Positions 30,401-42,400 of a DNA stretch of 64,000 nt are shown here, in pieces (position 1 is the stretch's first letter; each line of letters begins with the position of its first letter). The DNA is taken from assembly GCF_001949145.1 (NCBI RefSeq), contig NW_019091466.1, positions 383,706 through 447,705 of the forward strand, written 5' to 3'. Origin of the DNA: Acanthaster planci (taxonomy: Eukaryota > Echinodermata > Asteroidea > Valvatida > Acanthasteridae). Made by a program: the position numbers and the translations under genes. The notes below the pieces were generated by a model. It saw only the letters and a list, made by a program, of their open reading frames with translations. It was not told the origin of the DNA and searched no databases.

Positions 30401-33400
30401 TGCATATCACTTTCTGTTTCATAAGGTTGATGTAGAGTCCAAGTTGGCAGATAGAACCAGTGGTATATTATTATTGTTATTATTATTGAAGACACTATTC
30501 ATAGTACATTACATCATAGCGCTTACAGTAATTTAATAGGAAAAAAAAAGAGGATGCAAGTATGAAAATTTTTTAACAAATCAAAATAAGTTTTTACCAA
30601 CTGTTTAAATTGTTCCATTGTACTACTACATTGATATGAAGAGGGAGTTTGTTCCTTTCCTTGGCTGCTGCGACACTGAAGGAACGATCACCAGCCTTGC
30701 TTTTACTTAATGGTACTGAAAGGCATAATGTATCATTACCAGAATGAAGATTGGGTCTCCGATAAGTATAAACATGTAAACAATCGTAAAAATAACCCGG
30801 GACTTGATCATGAAAAAACTTGAACACAAACAGTAACACTTTGAAAGTGATTCTTTGTTGTGGTTACTTGTGGTCAGAGACTTCAATTTCCATGTTGACA
30901 CCCCGTCAAAGGTAGATGTCGATGCTTTTCTTGGAGCCACAAGAGCTGCTGGTTTGCAGCAACATGTTGCAGTCCCTACACATACAGCCATACAGTGGAT
31001 CTTGTCTTCTTATGGTGGTCTAGTACTTGCATCAAAGAGTGCACTGTTTACAATACCAATATGTTGGACCATTATATTATTGATGTGCGCCTGCATACAT
31101 GTACAAATGTAGCAGTTCTGAAGCCAGGAAAGAGTGTGCAAGCATCTCGTAATTTCAAGTCAGTTGATAAAGACCTATTTGTGAGGGTTCTGCAGGACTC
31201 TTTTGACAAATTTAATCATCATGGCAACAAGGAGTCTGCGTTCCAGTGGTACAATTATACCTTAAAGGCACTTCTTGCTAAGCTCGCCCCAGAAAATGTG
31301 AAGGAACGTCAAGTTCATCAAAGAATTCCCTGGTACAATCATGACATCCTCACTGTATGTCACAAAAAAGGTCAAGCCGAGAGAAGGAGAAACTCCAATT
31401 TGAGACAGATCATCACTATTTTCTTCAAGTGCAAAGTGATTCAGGCAATTAAGGAGGCGTGCTGAAAGGCTCTGGTGAAGACACTGTACAACGTCTAGCA
31501 GAGATGTGTTCCAGTATTTCAGAAATAAGACTACAAATATGCTTTTTCAGGCCTGTAAGGATTATTACTCTAGTAAGATTAACGATTGCTATGATGATCA
31601 AAAGAAATTATATGGCATTGTTAATTCTCTGCTGAAGCCAAGTAGAAGTGATGAATTTCCTACTTGTTCCTCGGAAAGTGACCTGTCAAATGACTTTAAT
31701 CATCATTTCACTGATAAAATTATTAAAGTTAGTGATGATTTAGAGAGTCAGGCTCCTGTTGATGATGTTTTATTCAAAATGAATGGGGCTGGTCATTTGG
31801 CACCTGTTTATGTGAATTTGATGAAGCGTTTTATTCTGAAAGCTCCTTCTAAACATTGTATTAGTGAGCCCATTCCAATGTGGTTGTTAAAGGAATGTAC
31901 AGATATTTTACTTCCTATCATTACATCTATGGTTAATTGTTCCTTCAGAAATGGTGTATTTGCAACTGAAGGAAAAATGCAGTGATTATTTTTTAAAGAA
32001 ATGTGGAGCCTGTGTCAACAGACCAATCAGTAATTTGTGCTTTTTTTCAAATTGGTGGAACGTGTAGCTGTAGATCAAGTCACTGTTCATATGCACAAGA
32101 GCAATCTCTTCCCGGTGAATCAATCAGCTTTAGCAGTTGCACAGCACAGAAACCATGCTTTGTAGAATTACTTCAGATGTGTTTAAATATGGGTATAAAC
32201 AGGTACCCATGATGGTTTTACTTGACCTTAGTGCCGCATTTGATACGGTTGACCACAAGTTGTTTTTTATTGTGGAGAATAGTTTTGGTTTTTGTAGCAC
32301 TACACTTGCTTGGCTGTCATCATACCTCAGCAATCTTTACCCAAGGGTTTCCATTTCAGGTGCTCTGTCGAAACATTGGTGTTGAATTTGGGGTTCCTCA
32401 AGGTTCATGTTCGGGCCCCATGCTTTTCATAGCATATTCAAGTTCTCTTCTCAAACTCTGACAATTACATAAGTGGTTATGGTTATGCAGTTGATACCCA
32501 GTTGTTGCAATTCTTTTCTCCCAAACTCATTCATTTGCAAAATATTGAAAAATGTGTTGTTTTGGTTCAAGCATGGATGTTGAAACACAAGTTTAAACTC
32601 ATCGCTGGAAAAATAGAGGTAATTTTGTTTGGTTATCAACAACAACTGGATAAAATTCACATTGACCATGTTAAAATTGGTGACGACCATATAAAAATTG
32701 ATGACAGTGTCTGTAGTCTGGGAGTCTGGCTGGATTTGAGATTGTCAATGGACTCTCACATCAATTATATTTGCAAGAAGGTGAATTACAGCATATATAA
32801 TTTACATCGTATTTGAAAATATCTGAATCAAGAAGCCACTGAGTGTTTGGTTCACTCATTAATTACATATCATCTGGATTATGTCAACTCTGTAATGTAT
32901 GGTATATCTGGATCTTCATTCGTTAAATTACAGCGTTTACAGAATAATGCAGCTCAGTTAGTTCTGCAATTGCGTAAGGATTACGCAGTCATTAAAAGAT
33001 TTGCAGTTTCCAGTTCGTGCCTGTGTGGAATTTAAGATCTTGCTCTTGGTTTTCAAGGTGTTGCGGAACAAAGCACCAAGCTACTTGACTGATTTGATTG
33101 TTAGATCCCATTGTGTTTACAACATGCATAGTCAGGATACCTTGAGTCTTTAGGTTCCTCGATCGTATAATAAAGTTAACAACAGGGCATTTGCTATTGC
33201 TGGACCGACGCTGTGCACTTCTTTGCCAAACCAGTTGAAAGATATTACAAATGAAAACCAGTTCAAGCGTGCAATCAAGACGTACCTTTTTAATAATTGT
33301 TATTATTAACAAGGCCTTATTCATATAATTTTAGGTTTTATTATTCATGTAACAATCAGGAACAGTTTGTCTAATTACAGACCCATTTCAAAATTGAGCT

Positions 33401-36400
33401 TTGTGGGAAAGCTAATTGAGAAAATTGCTTGCAAAAGGCTTACTTACCACATGGTTAAAAATAATCTGTGTAGAGACCCCTCCACAGTTCAGAAAGTGCC
33501 TTGATAAAGATAAAGAATGATAGATTGGGGACGAGTGGTGGCGTTTTTGTCATGGGACCTATCTTCAGCATTTGATACAATTGATTGTGAAATTCTGATA
33601 TCAAGGCTTGTATTAAGGATGGGTATTCATGATGTTGCCCTCGACTAGTATGAGTCACACTTAAAAACTTTGAATACTCACATAGAAATAAACAGGCATT
33701 TTAAATGGCTTACCTCAAGGATCAGTTTTTGGCCCTATTGGTTATTCTATATATACTTTACCAGTTTCTGATAGTGCTAGACTGAAGACACTGTGTTCAG
33801 GATTTTGGAACGTATAGATATGATAGACTCTTGCGAGTAATTTGATGGTTTCGATCAATTCCTTTTTTATAGATAGGTGCCTCATTACCAATGAGCCAAT
33901 TGTGAAGTTCTGTGTCTTGTGACCATTGGTACATTTTTGTAAGAAGAGGTGCTAACGTGCACACATAATGCATGAGAATTCCAGCAGGTAGGTTATCTGG
34001 ATCAGTGGCCTTTGATTTTAACAGATCTAGGTTTTCTTTGATCAACCTGGCAGACGAGTCACTGTTGAGAAAGTCTTGACTGAAAGTAGTCATGTAATGA
34101 TGGAATTTTTTGATGATTTCTTTTACTGAAAAGAAACATTTTACTAGCTTCTCTCTGTTGATTTTGGCTTTTAAGTTCAGTTACACTGATACAGCCTCAT
34201 GATCACTAATACCAGGTATGACAGTAGGAAACCAAACTGGGATGGGAAGTGAAGGCAAGATCTAGGTGTTTTTTGTGAGGCCACATACCGTAGTCAGGCT
34301 CCGCACTTGTTGCTCTAGGTCATGGTCACTACAGATGTTAAGCAGAAAGGAACATTTAGTAGCTTCATTTTGGCCTGCTTTGACAGCAGACAAAGACCAC
34401 TCAATATCAGAAAGGTTGAAGTCACCTCTCAAGATGATGATGGCAGATTTAAACTTCTTTCTTACATCCAGAGAGTCATTTAAGTGGTGCAGATTAGAAA
34501 TATCCAACTTTGAGGAACGATAGAAGTTTCCAATCAAAAGAGGTTTTTGACCTCAAATACAAATTGGATCCATAGTAGTTCCACATTTGTGTCTAAAAAA
34601 TTGCAAAAGTTAGAAGCAAAGTATTTTTATCATAATGACAGAGATGCCGCTTTTCCAGTTTTATCCGGAATTCTGTTTTTCTTTCCAAACAGACCCCCAA
34701 AATTATGTTTTCCTTTTTTCCCCCCTTCTGGCTCAAAAGGCCGGAAAAGAAAACACAAATGAGAATGCATTGATTTCCACCTCCACGAATTCCAGTTCAA
34801 TGACAGTCACCCACGGCATGCATGTGTACAGCTCTTTCCTTGCAGTAGCCTTCAAAACAAGGCCTTCGTCTGCATGATTATCGAAACAACCGGAGATCCA
34901 GCAGCACCATGCGTACCAAGCAGTGTACGGCATGTGGCGATGTGTGAGTCAATTTGTGCTTGCTACACTACACCGCGCGCACCGTGCACACCTTTTGTGG
35001 GCATTTAATGTGCTAAGCACATTTATCACACAGCTTTGAATTCAAGTCTATTATGTCCGTCAGTGATTCCTGATCACAGTAGTTGTATGAGTAGGAATAT
35101 TGTACATAACAAGTCAGGAACAAACTACATCGCCGTGCATGTGTGTTTTTGTAGGCCACGGCGGAATGTTGATCGATGTCTCCAACCATGCTACAATGTG
35201 ACCGTGCACAGTTTGGAGTTAAAAATCTTATAATATACGTGTGCTTCATGCAACAGATTTCTTCAAAATATGGAAAAATGTGGAATTTTAGATAGAATTG
35301 ACAACTTAAAAGCCACCAAATCAAGCATGAAATATGGACATGGTTGTAATGGAAGAGAACCCCTGTCGTTATGTGCTCAGCTCACTGTGCAAGTCAGGAT
35401 CCTCAGTGACATCTGATTTATGCTTTTGATATGAAGGCTGCACAGCGTTACTGGCTTTGCGCCCTCTTGTGTCCACATATTACTGTGAGTTCAGAAATCT
35501 CGTCTTGACGAATCTGCCAACTGTTTGTACACAGCAAATCAGCTCATCTACCAAAAGTAATTGCAGCCAATCAGAATGTTGGGTTTGTTTTTACATAGTT
35601 TGTACCTGCAATGGAATGAACGAGTTTTTTTGTTTTTTTTTTCTTGAGCAGACCCTGTGGCATCTCTATGATGAAGACCACACTTCAAGAAGAATGTGTT
35701 TGTTTTTAAGGCCATTCCAGTTTGGCTTGGGCGGTATTTCGGTATTACCGAATACCGTGGTTTTGTTTTTAATACTGAACAATACCGACTAACAATCCAT
35801 GAATACCGGAATACCGACTAATTCGGTATTGAATTTCAACACTGCGGTATTCTGGCTAATTTGTTCAGAATGTTCCCACAACCCTCTTAAGATGAAAGCA
35901 GACAATTACATCCACAACAGTGACTGCATACTTTGTGGTTTCAGTCACCCAGCAACGAAAAGAGAAGCAAAGACCCGATTCCTCACTTGTCACTGCTTGT
36001 ATTTCAGTTTTTCTGGAATATAAACTTAGGACAACATGGTTGATCAAAAAGATCTCACGGTTATGATTAATCAAATACCTTGTGATGTGTTTAGAATAAT
36101 ATACTTCACTGTCATAGGACAACATGTTTAATGTGCATGTGAAATTTAAAAAAGCAAATACATGTGAAAGCATTGATCCAGGGATTTTTTAAAGACTTTC
36201 AATTGCCAAGGATGATGATGAAGCCAACAGTAACTAACCTGCATGCACATGTAGGCCTGGATGTACCTGCAAGAATGTGAAGGCTCATCAACTAAAGCCC
36301 CCATCCATGGAAGTAGTCTTTCCAACACAAATTGTGTCACGGAGAGACATTTTTTTGTTTAATTTTTCGCCTCTCTTTTAATTTTTGACACAAGCTGCAT

Positions 36401-39400
36401 GACACAATTGATTGGTAGTCTGAGATCACTCGCCCACTGCGGCGCGGCCGCCCGCACGCGAGATAGTCACTGAGGAAGCATAATGTCATGAACAAGTACT
36501 GCGATTGGATAGCTGTGTCTTGCCAAATGTACATCATGAAAACGTACAGTCTCTTTGCAGCAATATGAATAATTCAGAGTTGGGCGATTAGTTGGACTCT
36601 TGAGATACGAGAATAGTCATTCGAACTTATTTGGGGCGTATTTTATCTGAAATGGGATGGGAATTTTTGTTCTGGCGTTTGTGTAATGAATGTAAAATAT
36701 CATGGATTTTTTAATCATGCACTATGCGTGTCATGACGACAGGAATCTGGCAACCGATGTCTGTATATCGTGTTGTATTAGTAAATACCGCGGTATTTTT
36801 TTCATGGATACGGCTGTATCGAAAAAGGCAATACCGCCCAAGCCTAATTCCAGTTGATAAATGAATTATTGAAGTTCTTGAGATGGATTTCAACCAGCCT
36901 TGCATTGATTTTGACGGTGCTGGTGGAAAGAAGATGCTTTGAAAGGAGTAGAAGTTGAGTCTGGGAGGCCAAAAATATTGGTGCTGTTCATTAATACATC
37001 AAATGGGTTTGAGAGAGACATAAGATAATTACTAAATAAAGATGAGCTGAACAATGGCATCACGCAACTGCCACAATTCCATGATATGGATGAATTACAT
37101 AGGCCCTCATTAATCTCTGGTAACATTTTCATGCTGTTAACATGAAACTATATACCACCGTTATGGCAGCAGGCTACTCTTTGTCCCAATCAGACCACTT
37201 TATCACAGATTACACGAGGACACTTTGATGTATATGGACCGAGGTTCAGTGTCACCTGCCATAATCAACAAAATGGCGATGTAACAGTTCTTGGATATAG
37301 ATTTGAATGAACCTAACAATTAGGTGAGGTACATAGTTGGTAGGTGTGCCTCACTGACTGAAGGAGATCCCAAATGAATTCTTTAGAGGTCTATGGTATT
37401 GACTTTTCCTTTTTGAACAATATCCAAGTCATTTGAGTGTGCAGATACTTGTAGGATCAAAGTAAATAGAATTAGAGTACAAATAGTAACGTTGAGCATC
37501 TTGAATGTGATGAAGTTGCATGTACGCCTCCACAGAAACAAAAATGGAAATGTCTCACCCGGCAAAAGGCTGGTCAGTGGTATCTAGGGCTGTGCCAAGT
37601 ATGTGAATATTTAATCAATTATCAAATATTCAAATATTATTTTCCAAATTTAAATACTTGAACGCAACATTCATGAAAATAAAGGGAGAATTTTCTCTTG
37701 TTTAATTGAGAAAAATTGCATTTTGGAGGCTTGTTTCAAGCAGATTCAAATGAGAAGCAACAGAAATCTTATGATGATTCAAAAAGTAAATTATTCATTA
37801 AAAGATTTAAAAGGAATTGATATTTTCAATGGGGCAAGGAGTATTGTTTGTCTCTTAAATCTTTTTAAATCGTGGCTGGAGATACTCCTAGATATGAGAA
37901 ATCCATTGAGCATCTTTGGTAACCATAAAATCAAGATGGGGAGGATATGATACAGTCAGTGTAAAAAAAACCCCACAATAACCCACTAAAGGACAATGAG
38001 GGAAATAGCACATCAAAAACAACAAAGAATATCGGCAAGTTTCTCCTTAGATTGGGACTGTCATCAAAATGAGTGCTAAAAATGTATAAAAAGAGGATGA
38101 TGGTTGCTCAAAAAGATAAAACAAAATGTTTTTAAAAACTTTGCTGAGACATGGAATGATATTCATTGTTTAAGAGTGCCTTCAGAGACATATGTTCTAC
38201 AGGAGCCCTGTGGAACATGTGTAGCAGTGTTTTTGTATGTCTGTAATCTCCACTAAAATGAGTTCACATTTTTGGGGGTTTGAGGCTGGATCTTCTTTTA
38301 CACTCCAAAGAGCTACACCACTCTCTCTCTCATACCTGTCCTTGTACTCTGGAATAACATACAATCAGGTAGAAGATTTCAGAGTCTGTAATATCAGTGG
38401 ACAGCCAAGATCAGTCAAATTAAGTAACAATTTTTTAGTGAGTGGGGGACTTAAGACGGATAACAAACTCACTGTGAAAGCAATTTGATTTGTTCTTCAG
38501 CCTCATAATACAGTAACCTTGGATAAGTTGGATATAGCCACTTAATGTTGGGTTTTCCTCCCCGCAAAAGCTGAGGGGGGGGGAGTTTTTACTCGCAATT
38601 TATTGTTGTTCTCATAAAATACGTAGGGAGGCATAACTCCTGAATTAAGGCATCTGGATTCTCATCCTTTTCCCATTGACTTCTGTTCATCAGTTTTTCA
38701 ATTACCCTGGTAAAAATTGTTGTGTGTGTCCACATGTCGGCTAGTTCACATTAAATGGGCCATAGTGTATATAGGTGTCACCTGGCGCCATGTGTGTTTT
38801 TTGCTTCGGTACAGTGGAGTTGCTAGTTAGATTTTGGTACCCTTGTCTCTTTTGTAAGTGTGGTTTCACACCCCAGCAAAAACCAAACAAAAAAAAGGTC
38901 TTTAATCCCTTAGCTTTTTTGTGCTTGATGTGCACTCTCCAGTTAAATTCTAATTATTCAAGAAAAGCATTTCCTGATTATTGTGGAGTGGAGGTTCACT
39001 TAGTAGCAGTGTCTGTGTGTAGAATCGTCTTCTGTGCTTTGACCCAACTAAGCTTGATGCATTAATACGCCAACCTAGGAAATGAAAAAAGATTTCCCAA
39101 ACGAGTGTACACGTCCTCTGTGGAAAAATAAGGACAAATGGTGTTTACGTGTCATTCAGTGACAAGTGATAAGTTGGATTGTCACTATTCACTTTGAACA
39201 TTTGATTTTGTATGCTCTTGATAAAAATCCTCACTTAATTCAGATTGCTTAAGTCAAATTTTCACTTACCTTGGACAACTCAACCTGGAGCATTTATTTA
39301 AATCCTGTATGTTTTACCTCATTTACTGTACAATAGACTGATTGCACCCAGTAAGTCACGGTAATACCCAAAATAAAGCTTACAATTGGTAAAGTACTTA

Positions 39401-42400
39401 GACTATTGATGTGGTAAGTGCCATACTGTAAATTGGCTTTATTTCGGTGAACCACACTTGAAAGACGTTTATTGATATTTTTATACCCACTATAGATCAC
39501 ATGACTTAGCAAACTCAGTTGGTCTGTTGTTAAATGCTGTTTCTGAGAGACTGACAGAATAATTAGGTGAGCCTTGATCTGACGAAAGACACATTTAAAT
39601 TCAAAATCTCCTGATAGATGGATATTGAAGGTGGCAGTCCAAATTTAGGAGGTGTAGTGATCGGTATCTCTAGTTGATGAACAGCAGCCGTATGTGGCAT
39701 TAATCTGTGCCACACAGATGTGGTTCTGAACGCAGTCCCATACCACAGAACACAGTGTGATGAACCATCATTACAGTGGAGGCAATCAACTATTTATTGT
39801 GTCATACAACAGTGTTGGTTTGAGTTATAAGAAGTTAAAACTGTAAAATGTTGAAGCAGAATCTTCTAAAATCTACCTCCTTGCTGAGCATACAAATAAT
39901 GAAACAAGTGCAGAAGCACCACCACTGTACTGCAGTGTATCTGACATGAAAATCCAAGTTAATTCCCGGCAACTGAATGGTTTGAATTAAAAGTCAGAAC
40001 TGCAGTGCATACATCCACTGACCACTGACTTCTTACTTCTTCCACATGACATGATTCTTTTCGGTCCCCAGAATTTAAATAATTGGATAATATTGAGCAT
40101 AAAATCTTTCATACCCATTGCTAAATGGAATATACCCAGCAAGAAATGAGACCAAGGGGTACCTCCCCAACATGTCCAATCCCTGTACACATTCCAGACT
40201 ATTGTNNNNNNNNNNNNNNNNNNNNNNNNNNNNNNNNNNNNNNNNNNNNNNNNNNNNNNNNNNNNNNNNNNNNNNNNNNNNNNNNNNNNCATATGAAATG
40301 GAACCGTGAGAACCAAGGTATGCAATGAATTTCATTTGTATAGGTCACACAGTGCCATCCACAGAAAAGATTTCATCGTTATGCTTGTGTTGTTCTCGTG
40401 AACTTTGCAAAATCATAGCACCTTTATAAACTCACACCAGTGACATATGCCTGACATCTGAATCTATTGACTGCTATTCAGCTGGCTGTAAAGGCCCAAG
40501 TTGAAGAGAAGCAACGACTTAAAAAGGAAGCAGAGGAGAGGCGTCGGCAGGAGGAAGCAGAGGAAGAAAAGCGACTTGGCCAGATAAGGATGAATACACA
40601 ACATCAGTATGAGTTAGAGAGAAATAAACAGAAGAGGAAAGAAGTAAGCATTTGATTGGGCCCATTTCTTGCCAAACAGTGATGTGTTGTCATCAAATTG
40701 TGTTACTGAACTATCAGGATGCATTTGTAATACTTGATTTCAGTTTGAAGATGAGGGGCATGGGGCTAGAAATGAACATTTTCAGATGTCTGGTGACTCT
40801 CTGTGGAGACTTTGGCCTGAGTTTCCTCACGGAGTATTAGCAAATTAAAAGTTGAGATACAGGCAGAACTGAACAGTACTGAAGATAAAGGGTAAAATCT
40901 TTCACTGTTTGATGGTGGGGTTTTGCAGGAAGATGAGGCAGCTAGACACAGAGCCTTGGCAGAGAGTATGCAAGTTGCCTACCTTGAAGCTCAACAGGAA
41001 AAACACCAGAAGAGATTGGACAAGCTGGCAAAGATGGGACATGATACCTCTAACCTCAGACGTAGCTGGGACAGTCAGTATTCACATTTCCTCACTTAGT
41101 TCTTTATCTGGGATTTATACAATAGTAGTGTATTTTTAACTGCTTTTGCTTGCTTTCGGTGAAAGATCTAAAAAAAAAAACAGTGAACAATCCAAAATGA
41201 ATTTTCACGTTGGAAAATTTGAACTGAATATAGACAGTTCACAATGCAGTGTGTCACCAAGAGGTTACAACAGAGAAAACAAGTGAAAAAATGTAGCAGG
41301 AAATGTCATTTGTAGGCGAATGGGATAACTTGGATCATTTTGTTATTTTGGTTGTCATTGTATGCATTTATGGATTGTTAAGCATGGTTTATTTAGCAGG
41401 GGTCAGGTCAACTCTTACGCATGCCAACTTGTACACCGACCAACTCGTACGCGAGCTAACTCGTACACAAGCCAATTCATACACTTACCAACTCGTACTC
41501 CAACCAACTCAAATACCAACCAACTTCAAGCAATATACTTGAAGAGGTCTCTCAGAAAAATTATTTGACTTATGGAACCACTTGCAGTGAACCACGATTA
41601 GTGTGCATGTGGCGCACACCCTTCTGTGTCGGAAAAACAAGACCTATCACACAGATGTCATGGTTTGCGGAACTGGCAAATGTTTGCCGTTTTCCTAGTT
41701 CAGGATTCATTGGTTGAAATAAAAAGTGACCTCCTTTTGACTTTTGTCAAAAATTACGGAGCCAAAAAATTGATAACATTTACTGAGGGGTAGTTCTAAC
41801 TCACTAAGCTTACAATTATTCACTGAAATTCTGATATATGGGTGAACTAAGTTTATGCCGTGATCGGACTGAAAATTTCTCACAATCCGGAACTAGGAAA
41901 ACGACGTACTTCAGGGAATGTCATTTCTTTAATAGATGATTGAAATCCAACAGGCATTCGTATCAAACCGTGAAAATTTGTTGCTAGGCCTACAAACTTT
42001 TTGTCAAAAAGGAAAGTTTCCACACTATTCACAGTAACAGTATTCCTGCTTTTACTTCCTAGTTGGATGTCACTCAATTTGATTTCAATAGGTCAGTTAG
42101 TCTTTACGTTCTCTTTTCTGCCACTGCCGCAGTCAGTCATGGCAGAGGATACTGTTGGCGTCTTTTATTCTTTCATGCACATGAGTAAAGAAACGGAGCT
42201 GCAGGTTTTGATGTCTTCATCTGTTGTGTACATGGTCACTGAATCGTCCGGTTTTAATCACTTTTGAAATTGCCTAGTTTAAAGAGTGGGTACCAACAAT
42301 GGACCAACAACGATGTCGAAGGCTGGCACCACAGGCTGAACGTCAAGGCTGGAAGATCTGGATCAGGGTTGCTGTCGGTTTGCAGCCATCTACATGGTCC

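Noticed and set aside
38570-38590. G-run as quadruplex or regulatory site
   Set aside because: A single homopolymer run of about ten G cannot form a standard four-tract quadruplex and may be a sequencing slippage.
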